A stretch of DNA of 64,000 nt from Takakia lepidozioides (lineage: Eukaryota; Streptophyta; Takakiopsida; Takakiales; Takakiaceae). The position numbers and the translations under genes were made by a program. Positions 1 through 11,000 of the stretch are shown here, one piece after another (position 1 is the stretch's first letter; each line of letters begins with the position of its first letter). The notes beneath the pieces are model-generated. The model was not told the DNA's origin. It was given only the letters and a program-made list of their open reading frames with translations, and searched no databases. The stretch lies in NCBI GenBank assembly GCA_030704615.1, contig CM060732.1:22630001-22694000 (forward strand), written 5' to 3'.

Positions 1-1342
1 TTCCATTGCATGGTACGGGTCCTTGGGATCAACCACCCCCTTGTTCTTTCTCACGGATCCCCTACCATGCGGTGGAGTCTGCTGGACATGCACCACTGGG
101 CCAATATCTGCAACACTTGGCTTGTCTGGCTTGTTATAATGGTTTTTTTTATCTCCAGGAGAAACTGCGATCCGAATGATGGGTCGGCAATTCTCAACTG
201 CTTCACAAAAGCACTCATTATAGTCCTTCTTGTAGCGGTCATCTCTTTCTTGATGTGACTCTCAACCCCCTTTGCTGTCCTTCTCTCCTCAGGGTTGAGC
301 TGTAGTATTCCAGTTTGCCACGCTCCCCTGCATCTGCAATGTCTTGCTGCAAGGGAATGCACGAGAGTTGCATCAACCCAAGGTCAAGGGAAACAAACAG
401 AAACAAACATGTGGAAGCAGGAATATGGAAAGGCCAGATGAAGGAAGATGTATCTCACCGTGTACATGTACTCCATGAAAGCCTCACGGGTCAACGAGTA
501 CCACGTTTCCGATGTCTTGGAGCTTTCGCACTTCTTGTACGTCTTTGCTGAAAGGATGGTCTTGAAGTTGGTCAAGGGCATCTGCCCGATCCTTTGTATC
601 CTATACAGTGTGTGAACAAGACTCGTTTTGACATGCGATGTCTCCGTCCCTCTGCAGAATGATATCTGAAAGTCAGAATGAAATTCAAGGACTTGAATCA
701 AAGAACCACGGAACCACAAGTGGAACATGTAGAATGAGAAACCAACCTGTTCACATCATTCATTGCCGTCAGAAGACCCATCATGTTCCCGTCACAATCC
801 AGCACCATCGATCGAACAGAGTAATGCCACTCTTCCTCCTGTGAGTGCAGCCTCCCAATGACAGCCATCCATGCAAGCAACCGGTGGTTGCCATCCTAAA
901 CGTGAAACATCTTCCCTGAGAATGCCCGGGTGGAAGGTTTCGTGGAGAGAAGAAGTTCGAAGGATTCGTTCACCTGTCTCCAAATGGGATCCCAGGAGTC
1001 CACGATTGACTCATCCACAAGGAGCTCATTGCCTCTGGAATCCTTTGTAGAAAGGTAAAAGACTGCGGATCCATCCAAATACCCATGAACAAACTCGGCC
1101 TCCAGCTTGAGAATGTCCTTGATGAGGGGTGGACGAACGACGGGCATGGAAACCAACCTACACAGGGGAATCTTCAACCTCCCACCCGGGGCAAGCATAC
1201 TTTGCACCACAAGCTGAGAGTTTACCTTCTGACCCCCCAGCATCTCAGCGGCTTTGCTTTCATAGAACTCATCGTCAACATCAACAATGATCTCCTTCCC
1301 CTGCCCCGAAGGGATCTCCTCCGCCACACTTTGCATCTTCTC
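1..1342 (-). pseudogene. ParB-like/methylase family, copy 1 (N-terminal part, cut by window edge)
   Basis: Three exons are inferred on the minus strand: 1342-747, 651-459 and 346-55. Each has GT-AG borders shared with copy 2. The first exon encodes a ParB/sulfiredoxin-like segment: a lead-in around MPVVRPP, then LLVDESIVDSWDPIW, then GKMFHV-stop-DGNHRLLAW. DGNHR is the hallmark-like motif of this fold. The first visible ATG is at 1334-1336, but an acceptor at 1343-1348 suggests an earlier, unseen first exon. The tryptophan before DGNHR (TGG in copy 2) is a TAG at 896-898, and the third exon needs a frame change near its start. The methylase half would lie beyond the left edge. The family assignment by motif is inference; homology to copy 2 is directly visible (for example MSAFVKQLRIAD). 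Confidence 0.6.
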
Positions 1343-1461
1343 CTGCAGGGTTGTTCATTCAAATTGTTATAAGAGAGAGGCATGAAACGATGGTGTTTGA
1401 GCATGGCAGACAGGCCATGTGTGGCCAAATTTCTCACCAGAAAACAAGCATTGTGGGGGCC
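1343..1461. other. Spacer between copy 1 and palindrome array 1
   Basis: No supported gene lies here. The spacer is upstream of copy 1 and leads into the first, degenerate palindrome of array 1, so a first exon or promoter of copy 1 could lie here. I see no clear TATA box. Confidence 0.4.
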
Positions 1462-2560
1462 GAAAACACCGTGCGTTGCCGCACAATGTTTCAGCTTCCA
1501 AATTCAAGTGTTTTGAACATGATATTTGGCCCTATTCAGATGAAAAAAGCAATGACAAGGTGGGCTCAAACAGTGTGCGTTGACGCACACTGTTTGAGCT
1601 GCCTGGTAAGTGTGCATTGAACCTCAAAGACATGCCCCATGATGCTGAATTTCACAAGAAAAAAACAATGACAAGGTGGACTCAAACAGTGTGCGTTGAC
1701 GCACACTGTTTGAGCTGCCACGTAAGTGTTCATTGAACCTCAAAGACATGCCCTCAGTGGCCGATTTTCAGATTAAAAAAAGAAAGAAAAGGTGAGCTCA
1801 AATAGTGTGCGTTGACGCACACTGTTTGAGCTGCCAGGTAAGTGTTCCTTGATCCTCACAGACGTACCCTGTGTTGCCGAAAATCACAGGAAAAAAAACA
1901 ATGACAAGGTGGGCTCAAACAGTGTGCGTTGACGCACACTGTTTGAGCTGCCAGGTAAGTGATGATTGATCCTCAAATACATACCCTATGTGGCCGATTT
2001 TCAGATGAGAAAGGCAATGACAAGGTGAGCTCAAACAGTGTGCGTTGACGCACACTGTTTGAGCTGCCAGGTAAGTGATGATTGATCCTCAAATACATGC
2101 CCTGTGTGGCCGATTTCAGATGACAAAGTGTTCATTGTTCCTCACAGACATGCCCTATATTGCCGAATTTCACAGGAAAAAAACAGTGACAAGGTGGGCT
2201 CAAACAGTGTGCGTTGACGCACACTGTTTGAGCTGCCTGGTAAGTGTTCATTGATCATCAAATACATGCCCTTTGTGGCCGATTTCCAGATGAAAAAAAC
2301 AATGAGAAGGTGGGCTCAAACAGTGTGCGCCAATGCACACTGTTTGAGCTGCCAAGTAAGTGTTCATTGATCCTCAGAGACAAGCCCTATGTGGCCGATT
2401 GTCAAACGAAAAAAACAATGACAAGGTGAGATCAAACAGTGTGCGTTGACGCACACTGTTTGAGCTGCCAGGTAAGTGATGATTGATCCTCAAATACATG
2501 TCGTTTGTGGCCGTTTTTCAGATGAAAAATCAATGAGAAGGTGGCCTCAAACAGTGTGCA
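1462..2560. repeat. Palindrome array 1: 116-117 bp tandem repeat carrying 32-38 bp palindromes
   Basis: Eight full palindromes lie at 1564-1599, 1681-1714, 1795-1832, 1913-1948, 2028-2065, 2198-2233, 2314-2349 and 2432-2463. A degenerate one is at about 1463-1492, and a left half only at 2546-2560. The typical arm is GCTCAAACAGTGTGCGT, mirrored exactly around a TG centre. Centres are 116-117 bp apart, except for one 169-bp step where a unit has lost its palindrome (about 2100-2160). The inter-palindrome sequence is also repeated, so this is a minisatellite and not spacers of unique sequence. It lies between two divergent genes. Protein binding is not shown. Confidence 0.95.
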
Positions 2561-2565
2561 CCTCA

Positions 2566-4255
2566 ATGGGAGAAACTGAGAGCACTTACCATGCAATCCG
2601 GGCTTGGTGGTTCTCCTATGGTGCTGCTACTGGTATCCACCTGAAGGAGTTGGAGGACTGGTTGGTTTTCTGGCACTTCAGGTACAGACAGTGGGGAGCT
2701 TTCATGACGACGGTAAGCCTCTTTAATCCCAAAAACACAAATTTTGCATCGTGCCTGTTCATTTGGGGTTCTTGGATTGTCGCTTGCAGAACCTCTTCCA
2801 TTTCTTTTCGTTCCTCACATTTCCATGCAATGCCTCCTACAGGACATGTCCTTGGAGGACTTGGCCGACATGCCATACTGTAATTTGGCGGAGATTGTTT
2901 ACAACGCCTGGATGCAGCAATCTACCAAAGCAGGTCGTGACTTGTATGTGGCCACTACTGATGACATGGTGCGGGCACTTACACAACAAACCAGGTACCG
3001 CAATTTTCTGATGGGACGGGGTGGAGGCAAAGGCCCCGATACGACTTTGTTGATGCTAAGGGCTGCGAGTAGGTCCGGAGACCCATCGAAGATGGCCAGA
3101 GCTCTGAACAGGTTCACTAAAGGCTCCCCTTTGCAATCCAGGCTCCCTCATTAGGAAGGCGAGGAAAGATTTGGATCATGCAAAAGGAAATTGAACACTC
3201 TTCCAGGGTCAGATGGAGATTCCCATCGCCCAGACAGGGTCAATTTCTCTGTGCCAAAGGTGTCTCCAGTGCAGAGTAAGTCGTGTGCCAGCCCCTTCCC
3301 AGGTGGGTCCTCCTCCAGTGGAGCAGGTGCAGAACATGCAAGCACAACAACAGGAATCCCATTGGAGGAGGTGGTGGCCATGGTGCATGAATCTGATTGC
3401 ATTGATAGTGAGTGGCATATAGAACGCACCCCACCAGGATCTAGAGTTGCTTGCATGGCAATTCGGACCCCCTCTTTCAAGAAATGCAAATCAAAAATAT
3501 GCAAAGGCTCCACGGGGACTCCAGCTCCAACATTCACAGGGTTGTTCCGACCTTATCATAGTGGGGAGTCAAAGGACCACAAGTTCTGGTTCTGCCCAGA
3601 TGATATGGCACGATGCATCAAGGGAACAGTTCGTCCTTCGGTGATAATGAAACCCCCTCCCCCCGCAATTTGGCCTGTGAAACTTGGGACGTCGCTGTCA
3701 ACAACCGAGATAAGCATGCTGGAGGAGGGAGGGTTTTGTCTTGCACGGTCCCGGGTGGTGCCCTTGTGCACTGTCGGCACAGATGTGCCACATGCTCCGG
3801 CAATGCCTCCACCCGGTGCTAACTCCCACCCAACAAAAAGAGATGGAAAAACAGTGCGCCGTGTCACTTCGGGTGCAGATCACGAATGCAAGATGGAATC
3901 GGCTAGAATTTTGCAGGCTCGGGTGGCTCGTATCACCGAAGTCCCTGCCCCAGGGTATGGACGGATTTACACAGTGCTGTCTATTGGCTCAGTTCTTCAT
4001 GGCAAAGAATATCAGGTTACCGTGGGGAATTTCCCTACTTGCACTTGTCCGGATTTTGTAACGATGCGTGAGGGCGCTCTCGGCATGAGAGGGAAGTGGG
4101 TCCCCTGCAAGCATCAATATTACATATACCTTGTAATTATGTGTTGCGACGGTAAGAGAGACCAATTCATTCACCAAGCCACACTAGGCTACGGAGAAGT
4201 CATCACCCTTCTGCAGCGGGACACCTCACGTAGGGCTCCGCCAAATTCTCTTTGA
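2566..4255 (+). pseudogene. SWIM zinc-finger protein (transposase-like family), 5'-truncated
   Basis: Two exons are inferred, 2566-2712 and 2843-4255, joined by a phase-0 GT-AG intron of 130 bp (donor ACG|GTAAGC, acceptor CTACAG). The C-terminal region carries a SWIM-type zinc finger (CTCPDF, about 17 residues, then PCKH; pattern CxC-xn-CxH) just after a segment starting YTVLSIGSV. SWIM fingers of this kind are typical of MULE-type transposases and proteins derived from them. The upstream part (CNLAEIVYNAWMQQ) also fits that sort of protein, but no catalytic DDE domain is present, so the N-terminus appears lost at the palindrome array. One in-frame TAG (3152-3154) interrupts an otherwise continuous frame. 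The ATG at 2566 may be internal and not the real start. The 3' flank is split by a retrotransposon insertion. Confidence 0.6.
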
Positions 4256-4268
4256 ACACATACGAGCC

Positions 4269-4273
4269 ATGCC
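4269..4273. repeat. Left target-site duplication of outer retrotransposon (ATGCC)
   Basis: ATGCC immediately precedes the LTR end TGTCGCG and is repeated at 31059-31063 directly after the other LTR end (CTCTAACA). Five-base duplications are usual for Ty3-type integrases. Confidence 0.9.
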
Positions 4274-5371
4274 TGTCGCGCGGCTTTTACTCACCCATCC
4301 CTTCGCTATCCGAGGCGGAAACTCCAAGATAGAAGAGTTGGAAATCTCTAAGTACTCAGCCCGCGCAGAACAATCAGTCATGACCTACAGCTAGTGTATC
4401 ATGGGGGTGTTTCCTATTTGTTTCCCTTTCCGCATTCATCTTAGCTACCTTACCATTGATAATTAAGTATCAGTTTGCTTCATCAATCTATCGGTTTCCT
4501 TCACTCATCCATTCAATCCACAGCTTCTCTCAGATCTCTCTACACAGTGTGATTGTATCGTATAAGTATCAGATTATGATTTATCAGGTATCAGGCCGAA
4601 GCCATTATGTCTCTAATCTGCTCTCCAATATCACTACAGCTTTGCATATAACAAGCATCTACTAATCCTCTTTTCTCCATCTCTTGCCTCCGATCTCCGC
4701 TCCAGCCTGACTCCCAAGTCCTCCCCGAATAATGATCATCCTCTTTCATTCCCCGTTTCTCCCTTTATCCTCCTATCCGCGGTTCTAACCGTTTCCCTCT
4801 CTAACCGTCGTCTGTGAACTAACATGTTCCCTTCGCAGGTGTTGTTCCCCATAGTCGTTCCCTGTCCTACTCTTCGTTCCCTATGATCGTGACCGCTGTG
4901 TCAAGCTGTGACTGGCTGTGTGAAACTGTGACGGGCTGTGACTGGCTGTGCGACTGTGTTTGGCTGTGTCGGGCTGTGACTGGCTGTGTCGGCTGTGTCG
5001 GGCTGTGATTGGCTGTGTGGGCTGTGACGACTGTGACGGGCTGTGTTGGCTGTGACGACTGTGACGGGCTGTGTTGGCTGTGTTGGCTGTGTCGGCTGTG
5101 ACTGGCTGTGTGGGCTGTGAGGACTGTGACGGGCTGTGTTGGCTGTGACGACTGTGACGGGCTGTGTTGGCTGTGTTAACTGTGACGACTGTGACGGGCT
5201 GTGTTGGCTGTGTGGGCTGTGACGACTGTGACGGGCTGTGACGACTGTGTAACCCCCCTCTACAGTGCGCTGCTGTCACCCTTAAGGCTCCTGTTGGTCT
5301 CAGTCTGTGCAAAATTAAGGGTACCCTACAGATCCCGTATAAGTGTCTAAGTCCCCTACAGTCCTCTAACA
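4274..5371 (-). repeat. 3' LTR of outer element
   Basis: On the plus strand it runs TGTCGCGCGG to CTCTAACA. It is 1098 bp and matches the LTRs at 6386-7487, 18762-19852 and 30051-31058. It contains a GGCTGTG-rich short tandem block at about 4890-5255. Confidence 0.93.
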
Positions 5372-5402
5372 TTACCCCTTCCCCCTCAAAAAGCCGTGTC
5401 CT
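5372..5402 (-). other. Polypurine tract region of outer element
   Basis: Read on the minus strand, TTTTTGAGGGGGAAGGGG directly precedes the 3' LTR. This is the expected place for plus-strand priming in reverse transcription. Confidence 0.8.
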
Positions 5403-5408
5403 CACGGT

Positions 5409-6385
5409 TTACTGTTTCCGATTAGCAAACCTTTGTGAGTGAGCACCTTGTTGACGTTGAGAGTTTCGTGGTGGGCTGTGTGTACAAGCCCGAGGTCTGT
5501 CTCTGGTTGACGGAGATGGTTGATCACTACCTGGATAAGTGAGGCCTTCTGGAGGCTGATATCGAGGTAATCTTTCCGGCATAGGAGATCCCCTTTGTTT
5601 CTTCTCTTCCATCTGAATTGCATAGTCTTCTCCCATGTCAAAAGAATTCTGTGAAGAAACAGTTGTATCAGAATCCTCATCGCCTCTCAGGTGTTTTAAT
5701 TTTCGAACTTTTTGTGGAATCATCTGGGGCATACAATGCTGTCCTACCATGTCGGGAAGTTTGTATTTTACAACTTGGTGTAACCGCTGAACAGCAAAAT
5801 TGGTGTAGGCACTGAGCTCCTTGTCTGTCCAGATGAGTGGGGTACCAATTACTGGTGCAGCGTGCAAGTACTTCCATGCCACATGTCCCTTATAGAAAAT
5901 GTCATCAAGTCCGAATTTCTGTGTTGACAAATGGTTGCAGGCTGCTTGAAACCATGAACGAATTTGAGAATCTTTCTGCATCATAACTTTTGGGTCATAT
6001 AGGTACATATGAGGTGGCACCGAAGGTAATACCCAATAATCTCCACTGGAGTAACTTTGAAAGCGTGTTTGCATCTTTTGTTGCTCAATGTGGTAACGTA
6101 CCAGAAAACAAGCAGCGTAGTATAGCCCGCACCCCATGACAATACTTGCTATCTCCTTGGTCTTGGTATAAATGAGTCCATGTACAACCTGGAAAGCAAC
6201 CAATTCCCTCAACATGGTACCTGCCTCGTGCCAGTATTGTGCAAAGTGATGATCTTCAATATGTCGATTGTTTGGAAGAACTTTAGTCCTAGTTGCCACT
6301 GGCAGCCAAATACGCATGATTTGGTAGTAATGTGCGAATGACTGCGGAGGACTAAATTCTTTCCAAGCCAAATCCAACATGATGG
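5409..6385 (-). pseudogene. C-terminal part of the outer element's 3' ORF
   Basis: It encodes the same C-terminal domain as the inner 3' ORF (MLDLAWKEFSPPQSF through RGSPMPERLPRY to a terminal RKQ) with a few substitutions. The inner retrotransposon cuts it at the GATGG target site; the N-terminal part resumes at 19858. The apparent longer ORF reaching 6638 is an artefact that runs into the nested LTR. Confidence 0.85.
6381..6385. repeat. Left target-site duplication of inner retrotransposon (GATGG)
   Basis: GATGG precedes TGTTAGAG here and follows GCGCGACA at 19853-19857. The uninterrupted sequence is visible in the inner element's own 3' ORF, which proves the insertion site. Confidence 0.93.
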
Positions 6386-7487
6386 TGTTAGAGGACTGTA
6401 GGGGACTTAGACACTTATACGGGATCTGTAGGGTACCCATAATTTTTGCACAGACTGAGACAAACAGGAACCTTAGGGGTGACAGCAGCGCACTGTAGAG
6501 GGGGGTTACATAGCCCACACAGCCGACACAGCAGTCACAGCCCACACAGCCGTCACAGCCCACACAGCCAACACAGCCCGTCACAGTCGTCACAGCCCAC
6601 ACAGCCGACACAGCAGTCACAGCCCACACAGCCAACACAGCCCGACACAGTCGTCACAGCCCACACAGCCCGTCACAGTCGTCACAGCAGACACAGCCCA
6701 CACAGCCAGTCACAGTCGTCACAGCCCACACAGCCCACACAGCCCGTCACAGTCGTCACAGCAGACAGCCCACACAGCCAGTCACAGCCCGGCACAGCCA
6801 CACAGCCAGTCACAGCCCGACACAGCCAAACACAGCCAGTCACCGTTTGACACAGCTGTCACGATAATAGGGAACGAAGAGTAGGACAGGGAACGACTGT
6901 GGGGAACAACACCAGTGAAGGAAACATGTTAGTTCACATACGACGGTTAGAGAGGGAAACGGTTAGAACCGCGGATAGGAGGATAAAGGGAAGAACGGGG
7001 AATGATGAGGGGATCATTATTATCATTATTTGGGGGAGGACTTCGGAGTCAGGCGGGAGCGGAAGTCGGTGAGCACGATGAAGGAGGAAAGAGGATTAAT
7101 AGATGCTTGTTATATGCAAAGCTGTAGGGATATTGTAGAGGAGAATAGAGACACAATGGCTTCGGCCTGATACCTGATAAATCATAATCTGATACTTATA
7201 CGATACAATCACACTGTGTAGAGAGATCTGAGTGAAGCTGTGGATTGAATGGAGGAGTGAAGGAAACCGATAAATTGATGAAGCAAACTGATACTTAATT
7301 ATCAATGGTAAGGTAGCTAAGATGAATGCGGAAAAGGAAACAAATAGGAAACACCCCCATGATACACTAGCTGTAGGTCATGACTGATTGTTCTGCGCGG
7401 GCTGAGTACTTAGAGATTTCCAACTCTTCTATCTTGGAGTTTCCGCCTCGGATAGCGAAGGGATGGGTGAGTAAAAGCCGCGCGACA
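6386..7487 (+). repeat. 5' LTR of inner element
   Basis: It runs TGTTAGAGG to CGCGCGACA. It holds a short tandem CACAGCC-rich block (about 6516-6850) and the ATG of ORF1 (7380), 108 bp before its end. Confidence 0.95.
6516..6850 (+). repeat. CACAGCC/CACACAGCC short tandem block in the LTR
   Basis: Irregular tandem copies of CACAGCC with linkers such as CACACAGCC, GTCACAGTC and GACACAG fill about 330 bp. Equivalent blocks lie at about 4890-5255 and 30660-30935 (reverse complement) and 18890-19215. Their lengths differ between LTRs, which suggests slippage. The long Ser/His/Gln reading frames here are compositional artefacts. Confidence 0.9.
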
Positions 7488-8075
7488 TTTGGCGACCATA
7501 CTGGGGACCTGGGACATGAACAACCAGATGTGACAGGCATCTGGTGGGATCATGGTGGTTGGACCATTAAAGAATTTGAAGTGAATCAAATTCCCTGTGG
7601 AACGAAGGAAGAAAGATTGTCCAAACAATTCTTTCAAAGGTTCTTGGAATTGCCAGACGGATGTAAAGAAAATATTCTTAAACGAGTGCATGATGCTGAT
7701 CCAGAATGGGGTCTGGAGAAAGGAGTGATAAAGATTTATCAGGTAGCCTGTAGAGGAAGAGCACGTTGGTTACCAACATTAGTTTATGTGATAGCGTTGC
7801 TATCCATTAAACGAGTAGAGTTTGAAGGCTGGGAAGAAAGAAAGGTGAATGTTTATACTCATATGCATGAAGAGCTTGTACTGGTAAAGAATTGGATTCC
7901 AAAGGATATTTTGTGGATCAAACTCACACCAAGAACAGCTTTTCAGACTTGTTTGCCATATGGTTATATGGTAACGGAGACTTCAAGTATAGCCAAGGGT
8001 GCATTGAAGCTTGAAAGAAATCCAGGCATATACGAGAGATATTACAGAAGAGAGTTTTGGTTATTGCCACATTAA
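7380..8075 (+). CDS. Retrotransposon ORF1, upstream of gag, unknown function
   Basis: A 231-codon frame opens inside the LTR (ATG at 7380), reads in frame across the LTR end and the primer-binding site, and stops 21 bp before the gag ATG. No ATG in this frame occurs just after the primer-binding site, so translation would have to start in the LTR-encoded leader. The middle (ILKRVHDADPEWGLEKGVIK) and the tryptophan-rich end look globular. The same frame exists in the outer copy, but shifted. Some Tat-lineage plant elements carry an extra ORF before gag; I see no known domain here. Confidence 0.6.
   Translation: MTDCSARAEYLEISNSSILEFPPRIAKGWVSKSRATFGDHTGDLGHEQPDVTGIWWDHGGWTIKEFEVNQIPCGTKEERLSKQFFQRFLELPDGCKENILKRVHDADPEWGLEKGVIKIYQVACRGRARWLPTLVYVIALLSIKRVEFEGWEERKVNVYTHMHEELVLVKNWIPKDILWIKLTPRTAFQTCLPYGYMVTETSSIAKGALKLERNPGIYERYYRREFWLLPH
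7490..7510 (+). other. Primer-binding site of inner element
   Basis: TGGCGACCATACTGGGGAC starts three bases after the 5' LTR. Its complement ends in CCA like a tRNA 3' end. The same sequence is found in reverse next to the outer 5' LTR (30028-30048). I cannot name the tRNA by eye. Confidence 0.8.
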
Positions 8076-8096
8076 AAGAAATGAAAGACATGGGAC

Positions 8097-11000
8097 ATGA
8101 GTGATGAAAGAGAAGCTAGACGACAAAGATATTCATCAAAAAGAGAAAGCTATCTGAAAGCTAATTATCCATATCTTTGGGAGAGAGGAATAGACATAGG
8201 GGAATCATCTGGACCTCTCACACCATCAAGATCAAAAAGTGCATCACCTATACCGGAAGAACTAGAGTTGGATGCCACTCCTTCTGTTTCTTTGCAAGAA
8301 AGATTAAGGGAATTGGTACAGGAAGAAGATCAATCACGAGGTGAAAGATCTGAGGTACATCCTTGGATAAAAGACTTGACAGAAATCTTTGATAAGAGTT
8401 GGCATGGAACACCAAAAGCAGGAACTCCAGTTTCTGAAGCAGAAGATGAAGAAGGAGATGAGGATGTGGCAGAGCCAACGGAGAGTTCAGACTCTCCAAC
8501 ACCATTACAGTTGAGTTACATGAGTGAAGAAGAAACCCAAGGGCAGAACTTGGAGGATGAAAACAGAGAGAAGAAATTAGAAGAGGAAGAATATGAAGAA
8601 GTAGACCCAACAGCTGAGGTTGAGACTACAACCAGGACATCCCAACCCGTTGGACCTGGATCAAGTGGAGCACTTGGATCACAGGCCAACGAAGGTGTCG
8701 GCTCAGGGGGATCAGGCGGGCTGCCTGGATCTGGCTCTGGGGGGACAGGGAGTGTGGGAAGTAGTGCAACTGAAGCTGGGAATACTGTGAATATCGTGGG
8801 GCCAGAAGCAGGGAGTGCTCAAGGGCCACCACTTGGTGGAAGATCCACCACAAAAACAACAGGTCCAGAAGGACCAGCACCAGCAAGGGTGCCAGCACCT
8901 GTCAGTGGGCAGAAGGTAGGGCCACAGATGGCGTTACAACCAACACGGGCAAAACCACCCTTTCCAATATATTCAGGAAAAGGGGATCCCGATGTACACA
9001 TTAGCCAATTTGAGCACATGTGTATAGTGAACAATGAGAATGGCGATGATGCCAAGATGAGACTGTTTCCTTGTTCACTTATCAAGAAAGCAAGTGAATG
9101 GTATGCAAGATTCCCTGATAATCATTTCCTAACCTGGAATGGCTTGAATACAGCATTTCGAAATAGGTTCAGGACAAGTAAAACTGAGGATGAAGTGTAT
9201 GGAAGTTTACAACAGCTGAAGCAGAAGAAGCATGAAACTGTTGAAGAGTATATGGAGAAGATGGAATTGATGATGAAAAAGCTGGCTGCAGTACCAGCAC
9301 CCGGTTTACAGAAGACTTGGTTTGTGAGTGGACTAAGACCAGAGTTGCAGAAGAAAGTGGATATGTTACCCCATAATACAGTGGAGGAGGCATTTGAAAC
9401 TGCAAACAGAATTGAGCAATTGGGAATGCTCAGGAGAGAGAAAAAGGAAGATGAGGACTCTGAAGATGAGTCAGATGAAGAAGAAGAGCAAGAACTAAAA
9501 AGAAAGAGTAAGAGAAAGGAAAAGTTGAAGAGGGATAACTATGAGAAAAGATTGGAAGAAATCTTGAAGAAGTATGCCACAGAGGCTGCAACACATTGGA
9601 GGAAGGGTGTATGGTGTGCAAAGTGCCAGAATGAAGGCCATACCACTACAGAATGCCACATGAAGGAGAAACACTGTACTATCTGTAAAATGGATAACCA
9701 TTCTACTGAGAATTGTTACTACAACAGAAGGACAGCTGCAAGAGAACCTAGGCAAGTGAGGGTGCATCAGGTGCAGCCCCAGCCAAGAAGAAGCAATGAT
9801 CAGGACCACTATGGTAGGTCTGGTGGTTATAACAATGGCATGGAAGGGAGAGGTAATTCAAGAGGGAATTACCAAGGAAATTCCAGAGGCAACTATCAGG
9901 GTAATCCAAGGGGGAATTACCAGCCCGGGAATCAGGATTATAGAAATAATCCAAGACCAGACCAAGGGCGAGGACCCAATGGTGAAGAGCTATGTTACTA
10001 TTGTAATCAGCCAGGACATCGCAAGGCAGCCTGTTCATTCTGGATAAGACACCAGAATGAGATGAGAGCTCCTGTGAATGAGGGCCCAGTGGTGGCAGCT
10101 CACATGGTTAGGCCATGTGTTGTACCAGAAGTAAGTACAATGATAGTAACAAGAAGTAAAGCCAAACTAATACCTCCAGTAGAAGAGGAAGAAGATGAGA
10201 CTGGAAGTGGCAATGATATGCCTGAAGATGAAGAGACTTGGAAGGATGAGAAGGAACTGCACAAGGAAGTGGCAGATACTATAAGGGAAATGCAAAAGAG
10301 TACTGATATTCCTGTGGCAGATTCCTCTGATTCGGATGGAGAAAAAGAGGGGAGTGAGGAAGAAAGGAAAAAAGAAGATGCAGACATGCAAAGTAATGAA
10401 GAGACTTTGGCTGAAGTAATATGTCAGACCAAAGCAGAAATTACCATTGGACAGCTATTAGCTGTGGCACCTTATTGTAGGCACAGGCTGTATCAGGCAA
10501 TCAATCGAATTGCCCAAGAGACAGGAAACACAGACCTGAACAGCAAGGTGACCAGTTATAATGTGAAGCCGGAAGGGCGAGAACCAGTCATGGACTTTGA
10601 TGATTCTATGCCAGTAATCCAATTGAGAATTGGAAGCACAGAACTAACTGATGTACTGATAGATGGTGGTTCTGGAGTAAATATCATGACAGACCAATTA
10701 AGGAAGAAGCTTGGTCTAAGTAACATGAAACCAGCCCCATTTACAGTAACAATGGCAGATCAAAGAAGTGTACAGCCATTGGGATTAATAAGAGGAGTTA
10801 AGATACAGATACAGAAAATGATCTTTATGATCACAGTAACTGTATTAAAAATGGATGAAGTCATGGAGGCTTACTCCTTATTATTGGGACGTCCGTGGCT
10901 GAAACAGGCCAGGGTATTCCATGACTGGAATTCTCAGTTACTAACTGTGCATAATGGGATGCACGAGATACAAATTACCACAAAGAAATCTAGTAGATTA

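Noticed and set aside
1462-2560. CRISPR array
   Set aside because: The repeats are regularly spaced and palindromic, but the intervals between them are themselves repeated and not unique spacers, and the setting is a eukaryotic nuclear genome.
5409-6638. A single 409-codon gene
   Set aside because: Its first ~85 codons are antisense LTR repeat from the nested element; the true coding part ends at the GATGG insertion site.
4881-6850. Ser/His/Gln/Thr-rich ORFs in the LTRs (4881-5405, 6446-6850, 18821-19234 and mirrors)
   Set aside because: They are translations of the CACAGCC short repeats in several frames and are not conserved as proteins.
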